This document shows, in pieces, positions 21,950-33,217 of a stretch of 64,000 nt of DNA. The position numbers and the translations under genes were made by a program. The stretch is from assembly GCA_963920575.1 (NCBI GenBank), contig OY986967.1, positions 24,879,648 to 24,943,647 of the forward strand. The letters are read 5' to 3'. Positions within the stretch are counted from its first letter, which is position 1. Each line of letters starts with the position of its first letter. This DNA is from Narthecium ossifragum. Lineage: Eukaryota; Streptophyta; Magnoliopsida; Dioscoreales; Nartheciaceae. The notes below the pieces were generated by a model. It was not told where the DNA came from. It did no database searches and saw only the letters and a list, made by a program, of their open reading frames with translations.

Positions 21950-22906
21950 CTATGCCCAGCCCAGGGCTCTCCGCCTCAACCTCCCGACGGTGCCGCACCC
22001 TGCGAGCTCCGCCGCGGACAGTCCCTGCGAAAGTGCCCCGGCTGCTGGCAGTGGAAACACAGCGATGGCCCACACTCGGCCTCCCTCCCAGGAAGTCTGC
22101 TGTGTGGGTCCCGCTGTGAGAAGGAGCTGGTCACCCTGGTGGGGCTGCTGCTGCTGGTACTGCTGTGGGTACGGCTGCTGGCGGCACGGCTGATGCTGCT
22201 GCTGCGGGTGCGCGGGTCTCCGGTGCTGGTCTCTACGGCCCTGAGACCTCTGGGACTGCTCACCTCCTCCCCCACCTGTCGCTGTTACTGGCTGCATAGT
22301 CCTCGGCCTCCCCTGGCAACGAGGCTCCACAGCCAACGCAACACCCAAAACCGCTGAGTAGGTGGTCGCCTGGTGCGCGGCGATCAATCTCCTGATCTCC
22401 TCACGAAGCCCCCTCTCAAAGTGCTGGGCTCGGGCGGTAGGGTCGGCTACCATTGGTCCAGCGTACCGGACCAAGTGTGTGAAGGTGGTGGCATACTGCT
22501 GCACCGTAAGGGAGCCCTGAGTGAGACTGAGGTACTCCTCAGCCAACGCCACCCGCGTACTGTAGGGGAAGTACGCGTCGAGGAAAACTGCACGGAAGCC
22601 CTCCCAGGACAACTGCTCTCCCCCTGCTCTGGTGGCCTGAACGGTACGTCACCAGTCCCGGGCATCTCTCTCAAGCTGGTGTGCCGCGAGTCTGACCCCG
22701 AGGGGGTCGCTCTCGTCGAACAGGAGGTCGAGCAAACTGGTGACTCCGTCGAGCCACTCCTCAGCCGCTGATGGATCCCCACTCTCGCCGTTGAACCTCG
22801 GCGAGTCCAAGCGGCGGAACTCGAGAACCTCAGACGCTAAAGAATACCTAGCGACGGGTTGGGGGACCTCCCTACGGCGGAAGGGAACCTCCACCTCGCC
22901 ACCCAC
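21950..22906 (-). pseudogene. Ty3/gypsy-type Gag with CCHC zinc knuckle
   Basis: The minus-strand N-terminal part (22906-22649) includes FRRLDSPRFNGESGDPSAAEEWLDGV, the classic retrotrans_gag lead-in. The core (22612-21950) includes WEGFRAVFLDAYFP and a FTHLVRYAG / FERGLREEIRRLI pattern. The knuckle CFHCQQPGHFRRDCPRR lies in a third frame (in 21976-22275), so at least two frame shifts separate the pieces. No protease or reverse transcriptase follows before the LTR. Capsid protein of the non-autonomous element, probably no longer translated whole. Confidence 0.8.
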
Positions 22907-22955
22907 CGCAGAGTCTGTCTCTGCCGCTGGTACGTAGGCCTGGCGCTGACGCTCC

Positions 22956-24540
22956 TGACACGCCTTGAAAAGTGTCGTTACCTTAACAAGGACGCCAAAA
23001 TTAGAAATTTATAATCAAACTACTAACTAACTACTTTATGGGTAGATAGTAATGAGTCCGAGTCGAATCCACAGGGAACGAATGGTTTAAGTCGTATACT
23101 AGGTATAATTCCTAGCCAAGGAGTTGGGAAAAAGATAATCTTTTGGGTTTTTATCTAGAACTAAACAAATACGAAAAAAGTACTAATAGATAAGATAATG
23201 CCAAGGAACTCTAATCAGTAATAAAGAACTTACTAGGTATTCCTAAGATAAGAGCAGATAAATCAACTTAGATGATTTCATATAGTCGATAAGTGAATGG
23301 CTAGAATTCCTACCGCTCAACGAAGACGTCGGGGATAATATCAAGAATGGATATTGGTAAATAATCAAGATGGTTCTAGCACCTTGAGATCGCCTACTAG
23401 AATGTATCAAGGATTAGAGTTAACCTAGTGGTTCTGGCACTAGCATTGTGGTTCTAGCACATACGAAACCCCTAATCTCGAATAATAATGAATAACGGAT
23501 TAAGAAGCGGTCATAATGGTTCAAGCATTATGTGTAATGGTCCTAGCATTACAAGGCCTTTAATCACGAGAAGGAAATCCTCACATCCATGGTCCTAGCA
23601 TAGACGTTTGACGAGAATCCCTAATCTCAAGCCCTAACATGCACAAGACCTAAATCTAGGGCATATAGGAACAAATCATTCATCTAACATATAATAATAA
23701 TCACACCAATAGATAAGAACATAAAAACAATCCATTCAATCATCAAACGTATGATTTACAACTCATAATCTATAGAAAACCCTAATAAATAACTTTACTA
23801 CATCATAGAATTCCTAGGCTAGGGTTTAGGTACTCATCTTAAGAAGAGGACACCTTGATGAAGGTTGTTGAAGCCATCCATCCATGTATCTTCTCCCAAA
23901 GATCTAACCTAATTTGTGGGAAAGAAACTAAGAGAAACCCTAAGAGATGACGAAAATTCGGCCATGGAAGGCTGCCAAAACGCCCCCAAAGAAGGCTATT
24001 TATAGCCTAAGACAAACCCTAACTCGGATTAGTCAATTTCCTTTTATTTTTCCCGCAGCGCCCAAGGAGATCGATCTCCTTTGGGTTGAGATCGATCTTC
24101 TTCACTTCGGGAACTTCAAAAACTGGAATTTGCCCGACCCAGATCGATCTGCATGGGAAGCAGATCGATCTGGTTTTTTCGCAACAGCTTCTTCTGCACC
24201 TCTGTACTAAAAATGGCATATCTTCCTCTAGGAAACTCCAAATCACGAACCGTAAAAAATTCTGGAATCTAGACTTCAAGAGCTTTCCAACCATGTATAG
24301 CATATCATATGGTTCTTCCTGAGAAGGTACAGTTTTGATGTCAAAGATGGTCTATCTTTGCTCCCTTGCTCTTTTGCTCCTTGCAGGTTCTTTATTTATT
24401 CGTTTTAGCACCAAACTTGATCTAATCTTCGCTGAGGGTCCTTAAGCCTGAAATGGAGGAAATACAATCAAAATAGCATTGCTTAGAGACTAACAAGACC
24501 TAGTTAAAGGGGTGATTTGTGCACTTTTCACGTCTTATCA
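22956..24540 (-). mobile_element. Solo LTR of family 'TGATAAGACTTG' (inside gypsy element)
   Basis: Bounded by the perfect 5 bp TSD GCTCC (22951-22955 and 24541-24545). Starts TGACACGCCTTGAAAAGTG and ends CACTTTTCACGTCTTATCA, an extended ~19 bp inverted terminus around the TG/CA. The reverse complement matches 37047-38769 over most of its length. Minus-strand TATA box (TATTTATA on plus, 23997-24004). No internal domain. Confidence 0.87.
24066..24173. repeat. GATCGATC palindrome array in solo LTR
   Basis: Four cores, GAGATCGATCTC and CAGATCGATCTG types. On the minus strand they lie about 62 bp upstream of the TATA box. The arms match those of the host gypsy LTR rather than those of the sibling solo LTR at 37.4 kb. 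Confidence 0.85.
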
Positions 24541-26144
24541 GCTCCTCAGCCTCGGAAGTCTGCCGGGCATCGCTCGCCTCAGGGGGATCGCCACGGCCCA
24601 AACCGTGAGGACTGCCAGACTGCCCTGCCATCTGTACCAACAACAGAAACACGAGCTCCACTCGTCAAAGACGAAAACAAACAGCACTCAGCAAAGAGAT
24701 ACAAACACACTCAGCGGAAAAGAAAGCAAGCAAACAAGGATATTCTAACCCTAGAACTACCCTAACCCATGCAAGTCTCAACAGAGACCCGATCCAGTTC
24801 CCTGGGATCTACAACCTATGCTCTGATACCAAGCTGTCGCGCCCCGATCCGCGGACGCCAAACCGGGTCGGGACACGAGGGGGAAAAACCTACAACTACT
24901 AGCTTCAACTGGCGGAAACAGTTGAAACTAACCCACAGCTGGCGGAAACAGCTAAAGACAAGAATAAGGCGAGAGCAAAAGAACAACGTTTAAAAACATC
25001 TATTACAAAACAGATATAATAGAGTTAAACAAGGGTTCTAGTACAACAGGTTTACAAGGGATCAACAACAGTCCCCCAAAAAGATACAACACCCACCGGG
25101 GTCTCCGCAAAGGCACAAACAAAACCCTCCTGGCCCTCAGACATGGTCAGGAGCCGGCGCGCTACCACGAGACGACCGACAGGGAAGCACCGGAAAGGAG
25201 CTGGGATCTGCACCTGCAAACAACACAGTCCAGGTAGGAATAAGCAACAGCTCAGCAGGGTCCTACTCTACGACTCTCGCGAAGAAGGCAACACCAAACG
25301 AACAAGCTCTGTGCCAAGTACTGAGGCTTGCCAAGAATCCCATAAATCCCGTCAATAACCCGAAGGGCTCCTGTCCCAAGTACGTCCCTCCGACAACCAC
25401 TGCTCATGGGTGGGCAACTCCGACAATCCCTGTCACAGGGTGGACATAACGCTACTAGTAGGACACCCTTCTCCAAGTGGGATCTCCACACTTGGCGAAA
25501 CGACCGTGGTTAAGACTACCATCTCTCAGCACTCCAAGCAGCAAAGCCAACACGACCCCTAACCCCCTACCAAAGACTAAGTCTAGCCAGGGAGTCCGTC
25601 GATCCCATCGATGTTTCCCCCCACCCCCAGGGTTCCTGTCCAACGTACGTCCCTCCGACAGCCACTGCTCAAGGACTGGGCTACCTCCGACGGTCCCTGA
25701 CACAGGGTGGGCCAGACGATACCTATAGGACACCCTTACCCGTGCTGGACACCAGCATGGGGACACAAGTCGGGTAACGGCATCCACCACTTAGCCTTTG
25801 ATCACCGGGGTCCACGGGTCAACCCCACCCAGCCTAACCTAGCATGTCTAATGCACAGGAAGCAGGGCAAGATATGAATAAGGAAGACAGTAACAAACAA
25901 CACAGCAGGGGCACACATTCGGCCCATTTATACTAACCACTCCCGAGGGTCATGACTCCTTCGGTTCACCACAAAGCGGTAAAGGGCATACCGTCAGCCC
26001 ATTTATTTTACACATCCCGAGAGGCATCACCCTCTTGGTTCAACTACAAGCAGTAATAAATAAGCAAACATGCAGTATAAGAGAACATGGTAAGCCCCGA
26101 GAGCAAAACGGCATTTAAAACAATTAAAGTCTCCCTGCATCGAA

Positions 26145-26377
26145 GGAGATCGATCTCATGTAGCAATGAGATCGATCTGCCTCGAGGCTAGAGGCACCCG
26201 TCCTGGTCACCTCAACGGGATCGATCTCCACCCATATGGAGATCGATCTCATATGTGACGTATGACACACCGACGTCAGCTGCCAAGAGATCGATCTCCC
26301 TCTCATGGAGATCGCTCTCACTCGGGCGGGGCGGGCCACCCCAAACGAGATCGATCTCATCCCATGAGATCGATCCG
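26145..26377. repeat. GATCGATC palindrome array, gypsy 5' LTR, cluster 1
   Basis: About seven GATCGATC cores, mostly GAGATCGATCTC, and one decayed GAGATCGCTCTC. It is longer than the left LTR's array by one unit plus linker, showing array size change between two LTRs of a single insertion. Confidence 0.85.
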
Positions 26378-26930
26378 GATGGGTTCAACGGCGGCCGGAC
26401 GGCGAGGAATGCCGCCGGAATCCGCAACCAAACCTCACCAAACTAGGTGGGCTGGTAGATCCACGTACCACGAAGCTACTTAATACTTCAAAACCAGAAA
26501 ACATCAACTACACAAAGAGATCTATTGAAATCAAAACCGGATTCAAAACCCTTAAAAAAAGCCGAAGTCTTTGAGTGGGATCCCTACCTCCACAGAGCTG
26601 CTTCAATCCACGAGGCCAAGCCTAGGATCTTCCTCACGCCGTCACGGTTCCAGCGAGCCTTCAATCTCTAGAAACAGTGGCCGGAGGAGGGAGAACGGAG
26701 GAGGAAAGAGGGCTGCCGGAACAGGGGAAGAAAACAGGGCCGGGAGGAAGAAGAAAAGAAGAGGAAAAACCGAAGCCCAGGAGAAGGGAAGGAGGGGGAT
26801 AAGGCCGGGGAAAGCCGGGAAGCCCGGGGGAAAGGAGGGGAGCAAAGTCTCCCCTCCCCTGACAGGGGAAGCGACGGCCATCGCCGTGGCCGTCCTCTCG
26901 GGCTTCACCGACAAGGACTTTCAGGGCAAC

Positions 26931-27012
26931 TGAGATCGATCTGCATGGCATGTCGGATCGATCCGGCTAGCAAGGCCAGATCGATCTCCCTAGAAAATGA
27001 GATCGATCTCCT
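26931..27012. repeat. GATCGATC palindrome array, gypsy 5' LTR, cluster 2
   Basis: Four GATCGATC cores within 82 bp: gaGATCGATCtg, ggATCGATCCgg, caGATCGATCtc, gaGATCGATCtc. Confidence 0.82.
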
Positions 27013-27224
27013 TCACCCAGAATGACAAACTTAGGCTGAAACACAAGCCCAAGCCCAGGTCTTCCGATCTCGAGTCCACCTAACCTTTCTAAACGAACAC
27101 AAGCACCAAACAAGGTCTGCGCACACACAAGCGGTGCAAAACGACCGACAAGGCGCAATTTCCCAAATTGCCCTTGTGGTCAACCACAAGCTACATGAAA
27201 AGAGGGGCGGATCCTCACACTAGT

Positions 27225-27520
27225 AGTCCCGCTCAGCAACTCAGCGTCTGACGGAGCAATATCCGTGAGCCAAGTTACAAGCTGTTTGCTGAACGAAGAG
27301 ACCAGACGGAAGGCTGCTAGAGTAAGACATATAGTTTCATAGTCTGTAATGGCAGTGAACCAAGGGATAAGGAAAAGCGTCGCATGCTACTACTGTGGCA
27401 AAGTAGGTCATGTCAAGAAGCAGTGCAGGAAATACAAGCATGACGTCAGAGACGGCAAGGTTGGTTATGGTAAAGACAAGGGCACCACGAACGCCACGCT
27501 AGACACAGAGGTCATGTGAC
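27225..27520 (+). pseudogene. Copia-type Gag, C-terminal part with zinc knuckle
   Basis: Continues the interrupted gag: NEETRRKAARVRH, an in-frame stop, then CYYCGKVGHVKKQCRKYK, a complete CX2CX4HX4C knuckle (about 27385-27430). The coding signal stops near 27500. Confidence 0.78.
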
Positions 27521-27539
27521 GAGGAGCATCCGTGCTAGG

Positions 27540-27905
27540 AGCACGAGGAGTATCCGGTCGATCGAAGCGACCGAGGATATCTGAGTCACAAGCCCGGGAT
27601 TAACTGTGACTTGAAGGCAAGAAAGCAACCGAGAAGATCAAGACTTGATGGCAGCATCCAAGTTTGGTGAACAATTCTCGATGATGGTGATCTGAATTCG
27701 ATGGGAGATCCGGAGTTCGACGACAGATCCGAGGTTGATGGTGTTATCCAACCTCGATGGTGACAGCGGCTAGCTGGCAGCACTAGAGGTGGCATGACGG
27801 CGACACAATCCGAATTCGATGGCGCATCCGAGTTTGACGAAGTTTCCGAGCTTGATGGAGTATCCAAGTTTGATGGCTCATCCTCATGTGTCAGAAGGAG
27901 GAGTT
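27540..27905. repeat. Degenerate minisatellite inside copia element
   Basis: About 360 bp of variants of 'gatccgagtttgatgg' (for example around 27700-27720, 27810-27830, 27855-27875). It fills the place where pol would be expected, between the Gag knuckle and the right LTR. Confidence 0.6.
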
Positions 27906-28025
27906 TGTTGGGTTTTTTCCTCCACATGAGAGTTGGCGACGGCGCGAGGAAGCGGAGTCAATCATGATGCAATGTGGAGAATTCGCCAAGATGGAATTCT
28001 GGCGTTTTTGGGCTCTGTTTGCATC

Positions 28026-28148
28026 TTGGATCGATCCAAGATCACAGTAGATCGATCCAGTGTTGGATCGATCCATACCCTGTTTCCAGAGGCGTGTTTT
28101 CAAGGTTTTCATCTTGGATCGATCCAGAGTGATCTTGGATCGATCCAA
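28026..28148. repeat. GATCGATC palindrome array in copia right LTR
   Basis: Four GGATCGATCC cores in TTGGATCGATCCAA-type contexts and one half unit. Shorter than the left LTR array, so copy number differs between LTRs of one element. The TATA position reads TATAGATA (28210) here. Confidence 0.85.
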
Positions 28149-28396
28149 AACACTATAGACGGGAAAACTGGACGGTTTAATCTAATCCGATCCTAAACTG
28201 TTTGGGACCTATAGATAGGGGTTTTCTAGGTCTTCTCGGTGTGCTTGTAGGGTTTTCTTTGTATGCTCTGTTGAGGGTTATGAGAGCTAGGGTTTGATGA
28301 GAGTTCAAGAAGTTGAGAGAGATACTTCTTGAGATCCTAGAGGGACGTTCATCCTCTCTAGCAAACCTCTGTAATCTCTGTGGCCACTATGAGAGG

Positions 28397-29939
28397 TAGG
28401 GGTAAGCATTCGGTTCTCGGTTCGGTTCTCGGTCCAGAAACGAAGAACCGAATTTTTTTCGATTCTGTTTTTAGAGAACCGAACCGAACTTATGCAGGAA
28501 CTGAACCGAGCCGAACCGAAATTGTTCGGTTCCAAAGTAATTGAAATCAAACCGAACCGAGTTTTTGCTCATAATCGAACCGAACCGAACTTTTTGGGAC
28601 CGAACCAAACTTTTTGGAACCGAACCGAAATTTTTGCAATAATTAAAAGTTACAACCACACCATTACATCACATTGTTGCAATAATTAAACAACCGCAGT
28701 TACAGTTATTAAAAAACATCGAATAATTAAACACCAGAATCTATCATTCTCCCAAGCAAATCCAGACACTCTTCAGCCAATCCATTCTGGACATAGCATC
28801 GCATTCCATGAAACTACGCTCCGTTCTGGCATCACATCAAAGATCCTCTTTGCCTTCTGCAACTCTCCAATTCTCGACAGCCCGCTAACCATAACAGTCC
28901 AGGAAATCACATTGCGGACCAGCATAGAATCAAACAATCGGCAAGTTTCTTCTTTACAACCCCACATCCAATACCCCGAAATCATCGAATTCCAATCCGC
29001 CACACCCCTCTCCAGCATTCCATCAAACAGCTTTCTCGCAGTCTCAACCTGCCCATGCTGCGCATAAGAACTCATGACCACATTGCGAACATACCAATCA
29101 CTCTCAAAACCCAATCTCAGGACATGGGTATGCCCCAAAACTGCGTAATTCCTCAACGATCTTATCAGAATAACCAAAACAGAGGCATCTTGCCTCAAAT
29201 TATGACAACCCATCCGAGAATAAAGCTTGATGACTTCTTGATAGGCAGCCGTATGGGAGTAAAACTTGAACATGGCAAGGAAGAGTGCTTCATTGGGTTG
29301 CGGCGCTGACTCCAAGAGCAGGCGAGCATACCACGGCGAAGCGCCCACGCGATGGCAGTGGCTGAGGAGAGTGGTGAGTGCTCTGGGGTGGCAGTGGAGG
29401 GAGTGGCGGAGGAGTTGGGCATGGAGTTGGCGAACGGCGACGAGGGCGGGCTGCAGGCGGACGGCGAGCGGCCGGCCACGAGGTCGAGGAAGGAGGTTGA
29501 TGGCGCTGGGCTCTCGTCAGGGGGAATAGATCTCCGGATGGGGGGAGCCGGGGAGAGCTTGGAAGAGATCAAGAGAGGGAGAGGCGGAGAGCCAGGACTA
29601 GGAGTGAGGCGGCGGGAGTTAGGGCATCCTGAGATTTGGTACTTGGGAGTTGGGAGTTGGGAGGACCGACTGACTATGGAGATTGGAGACTGGATTGACC
29701 GGGTTAGTTAGACCGGCTGACCGGGTTGACGGGTTAGATCATAAATAAGTTCGGTTATTCGATTCTGATCCGAACCGAACCGAATTTTTTTTAAAGAACC
29801 AAAATCCGAACCGAAACCCAAAATTTTAATACATGCCAAAACCGAACCGAACCGAAAAACCGAAAAACCAAACCGAATGGACCGAACTAATTCGGTTCGG
29901 TTCGGATCTTCGGGTTCGGTTCGGTTCTGCTCACCCCTA
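28397..29939. mobile_element. Non-autonomous hAT-like element carrying a PPR gene fragment
   Basis: Perfect 8 bp TSD ATGAGAGG (28389-28396 and 29940-29947). Starts TAGGGGTAAGCATTCGG and ends CTGCTCACCCCTA, the TAGGGGTG-type hAT terminus. Both subterminal arms are built of CCGAACCGAA/TTCGGTTCGG repeats (about 28410-28640 and 29745-29930). No transposase. The interior is a minus-strand PPR fragment. Inserted in the right LTR of the copia element. Confidence 0.85.
28750..29510 (-). pseudogene. Captured pentatricopeptide-repeat (PPR) gene fragment
   Basis: The minus-strand frame includes LHAQLLRHSLH (about 29420), then VKLYSRM-like, YVRNVVMSSYAQHGQVETARKLFDGM, VADWNSMISGYWMWGCKEETCRLFDSM and VISWTVMVSGLSRIGELQKAKRIFDVM. 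These are successive P, L and S-type PPR motifs of the plant PLS subfamily. Such proteins bind organellar RNA. The frame breaks at SWNAMLCPEWIG, where normal sequence (YVQNGLAEECLDLL) continues in another frame, and it ends without the C-terminal E/DYW region. It is enclosed by hAT arms, so it is transduplicated coding sequence, not a resident gene. The donor locus is not in this window. Confidence 0.82.
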
Positions 29940-30389
29940 ATGAGAGGTGTGAGTGTAGGCAACTCTAGAGAGAGATTCTCCTTGTCTCTTTTAGAGTTAG
30001 GGCTTAGTAATCTCTTCCTCATAGTGAAGATTTTCTCCGCCGCCCGTTGTTTTTCCTTTCAATTGTTGATGGTAGGTTTTTCACGTAAAATCTTCTTCTC
30101 CACTATTTTTCTTTTCATTGTTTGTAGTTTGGTTGCGTCTCTTCTGATGCAACTTCCCATCGCTATCTGGCGCATCTCCGGCATTACAATCTAGAGAGAA
30201 TCTACTACATGTTCTGTAAGAACCTCAATGCAAACCAAACAGGATCAAAAGCCCTCTATATCAAGCTTAATGCAAAGTGACAAAGTAGAAAAATACGGCC
30301 TCGACCCTCAAAACATGGTATGTTCTTCTCCTTATGCTGATGCATCTCTCAACCACCTTATCCCTCTCATCAACCACACATTGCCTCCA

Positions 30390-30860
30390 ACTAAAAATGA
30401 TCCATACATAATCTATTTACTCTCCTCTCTATCCAGGCAACCTTACTGGCGATGAGAGGTTATGAGATCTCATGGACTAAGATGAAGTTCATGAACAATT
30501 CTACGAGACGGAATTCTCACGATCCAACGATAGTGAGGAGCATATGCACCCTTTCATTGAGTCGATTGTTTTCCTCTATCTAGTAGAGCTCACTCTCGGC
30601 ATACCCCCAAACGTTAACAGCTATCACCTTGTCATGGACTCTAGCAGCACTCTCATGTGGATGCAGTGTGGACCATGCAAATATGGAAAAAAAAAATCCC
30701 CCCCATCTTTAATCCACAAAAGGACCCCAACAGCTTCTGTTGTCTTCCATGAAAACATCACCTATGCGATCTGGGAATAAATGGCTACCAATGCATCAAA
30801 AACTCGTGGAAATACAGCATCCACAATGTGCATCCTAACCATAGAGAATCCAATATCAAA
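30390..30860 (+). pseudogene. Aspartic protease F, N-terminal remnant
   Basis: Plus-strand pieces correspond to the IHSPLYPGNLT block (as LLSSLYPGNLTGDERL), then HMHPFIESIVFLYLVELTLG, NSYHLVMDSSSTLMWMQCGPCK and, in another frame, CIKNSWKYSIHNVHPN. The active-site tetrad reads D-S-S-S. There are in-frame stops and frame changes, and homology ends near 30860. It lies immediately beyond the truncated copia LTR, opposite in orientation to genes B-E. Confidence 0.75.
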
Positions 30861-32386
30861 AGATGAGCAACAGAGAGAGCAAAGAACAAAGGAACACATA
30901 GAACACTTATAGTCCACATTTTCTGCTAACAAGGTGTTTGTTTCGCAGGACGAATGCTACAGTCAGTAACTTCTCACAACAAATCAGGAGCCCTCAGATT
31001 TGAAGATAGCTTACAAAAGAGTTTTCTGATTTACTGCCATATTGTTCCACTGAGTGAAAAACCTATTAGTCTTTGTGTTAACACTATAACATGAGAATCA
31101 TCACGACGACCATGTTTGTAGGATATGATGGCAACCAAATGTGCTAGTTTAAAATCATTCAAGCTCTTATTGAGCTGATAACTCAAATCCAATTCAGTAG
31201 CACCATGACTAGCATCTCCTTAAGATCCACTGTATATATATATATGTATATATATACATTGGAAATAAGGATGCCAATACATTCAGCACAAATGGCATAT
31301 CATTGGAAAGTTATCATTGCTATCAGCAGGCAGCTTCAAGTGACAAATAAGTTCTCATTTAGCAGACAGAGTCTAGTTACCCTAAACTCAAACTAAAGTC
31401 AAGACACTTGAAAAGTGTTGAAGGGTCCTTATTTAATTCAAGCCGACAGCAATGTCGATGTCACACATATATGCATGCAAATGTAAATGGATATATGGTA
31501 AATATTGAGGTAAACATTTAAAAAACTGATCGCCATCAAGCTATAGAATCACATAATCTCAACCGACACCCATTACCACAACATTACGTGATAATGAATT
31601 ACCCCTATCTTCCCAGCAACCATGAGTCAAACAATCATGGAAATTATATGTAGATATAAGTGGCGATGTACCATATTTGGGGTTACAAAAGAATATTAAC
31701 AAAGCATCAGAGCCATAGAATCGGATCATATGAGGCAATACCACTCATCCCAATATCAAAATCAAATTCAAAAGCAACCCAAAAACATCAGTGGTACATC
31801 ATCCTACACTACAACCATGACAAAAACAACCACACATAGCATGCAATTTCAAAAGGCTATGTGCTCGAAAAGGAATCATACCCCGGATTGGAAATCTCGC
31901 ACCCCACCGCCCAAAGTGGGTGTACCTTTGGCAAAGCGAGCTAACGGAGAGGAGAGGATGTGAACACAGTTCAAATCAAACCATGAAACATTTCAAGAAC
32001 CATAGCAGCATGTAATTCTCGGATGCCCACTAAAGAGGGAAAGACCCAAGAAAGAAGAACAACAAAGAACCAAAACCTCCAAAATTTCAAGCAATAGTCA
32101 TCATCCTAGTGACTAGTCTGAAGACAGAGACAATGTTAAACACAAGAAACATTAAAAACCCATCATCCTGTCCAAATTTGCAACAAGAACCATCTCAAAT
32201 CCATTAAAGAAAATATAAAAACCAGAACGATACGTCCCAAACCGGAGACCAACTCAACAAAGCATGGATTCAACGGGAAAACCCCTGATATCAAGCAATA
32301 CCCACAGCCAGATAGAACAAAAAGAAGAACCAAAAGAACTAATTAAACAAGAGAAAAGATGGGCGATCATTGACTCACAGGCGATG
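30861..32386. other. Intergenic, no gene seen
   Basis: A (TA)n stretch at 31230-31258 and otherwise unremarkable AT-rich sequence. No element ends with a TSD found. Confidence 0.4.
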
Positions 32387-32500
32387 CCCATCCAGCACTC
32401 CTCGTTCGGCTCCCACTCCGCCGGCGTGCGGCAGCCCCATCGCGGCCGGCTCCCCCTCCGACTCCTTCCTCTCTCTTCCTCTCCCCGGACCCCCCCTCTC
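32387..32500 (-). pseudogene. Possible agmatine deiminase-like first-exon fragment
   Basis: One minus-strand frame reads CRTPAEWEPNEECWMGIA, close to the N-terminal PAEWEPHxQxWMG motif of plant agmatine deiminase. A GTGAGT splice-donor-like hexamer follows directly. The nearby ATG (in GCGATGGGGCTG) is out of phase by one base within a run of four G, and there is no ATG in the matching frame. Upstream is CT/GA-rich, like a 5' UTR. No second exon is found downstream. Only a short match supports this. Confidence 0.35.
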
Positions 32501-33217
32501 TCCGTTGCCCACTGAGCTGTTACTATGAATATTTGAAAGGGTTGCCTAGGAACGAGGTTTAAATCGATCTTAACGGTCGAATGAGAGACCAGATGATCCG
32601 ACCCATTAATATATCGGGTCCCTGTTTAATAGACATATAGAACTTAATGTGGATTTGGCCGTGAACCCTTTTTAATATCATTCGTCTTATTTCACATCAT
32701 TTTTTTCTTCAATTAATGCCATGCAGCCCCTACATATATTATTTTTTATTAAAATAGTACCATTGTTCTCTTTTACATACGTTGTAAATCTTCATGTCAA
32801 ATAATATTATTTTGGCTCACTAATATAATTAATTGGTCAATTAAATATTTGTCTATAAAACAATCTCTAAAAATACAATTACCCCTGAAATATTCTTATT
32901 TACAAAGCTGTCGTTCCGTCAACCACCATCATCTTAACTGATCTAAGAGCATTATCAACAGGTTCCCTATCCCATTCCTTATCCCTATATCTAGAGAATA
33001 TGATTATAATTTGTCATCCAACACATTCCCTATCCCTATAGTCATTCCCTATCCCATTCTCTAAAACCAACTTGGTTCCCTATATTTAGGGAACCAAAAC
33101 CCATTCCCTAAATCTTAAAATAGTAGTATTCTACATACACTCTCTGCCACATCAGCATAAATAATATGATTAGTGATTCAGATTATATATATGTGTATAT
33201 GTGTCTATAATATATTA

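Larger units (their letters stand above)
19356..27219 (-). mobile_element. Gag-only Ty3/gypsy-type element with 2.3 kb LTRs (TR-GAG-like)
   Basis: Flanked by the 5 bp TSD CTAGT (19351-19355 and 27220-27224), splitting the copia gag. LTRs are 19356-21673 and 24835-27219 (TGYCGCGCCCCGA ... CCTCACA). On the minus strand the 5' LTR is the right-hand one, followed at once by a tRNA-Met primer site (TTGGTATCAGAGC, about 24820-24832). The internal region is only about 3.2 kb, of which 1.6 kb is an inserted solo LTR. It encodes Gag and a CCHC knuckle and nothing else. The two LTRs are closely similar, suggesting a young insertion. Large-LTR, gag-only elements have been described in plants as TR-GAG. 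Confidence 0.87.
24835..27219 (-). repeat. 5' LTR of gypsy-type element
   Basis: 2385 bp, closely similar to the left LTR. Palindrome clusters at 26145-26377 (seven cores and one decayed) and 26931-27012 (four cores). Possible minus-strand TATA (agTATAAATggg, about 25923-25935) lies some 200 bp from the nearer cluster. Confidence 0.85.
17971..30184 (+). mobile_element. Gag-only Ty1/copia-type LTR element, host of nested insertions
   Basis: The left LTR is 17971-18772 (TGTTGGGTTTTTTCC ... ATCCCCAACA). A tRNA-Met primer site follows (TGGTACCGGAGCC, 18775). The right LTR starts at 27906 and matches the left until about 30184, missing about the last 28 bp. It is itself split by the hAT element at 28397-29939. 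The internal region holds only a decayed copia-type Gag, split by the element at 19356-27219. After the zinc knuckle comes non-coding repetitive sequence, with no protease, integrase or reverse transcriptase. It is therefore a non-autonomous gag-only (TR-GAG-like) element. Right truncation prevents a TSD check. Confidence 0.85.

Noticed and set aside
18091..27012. Short regularly spaced palindromes as a CRISPR array
   Set aside because: Spacing and linkers are irregular, units are 10-14 bp palindromes inside LTRs, and the DNA is plant nuclear.
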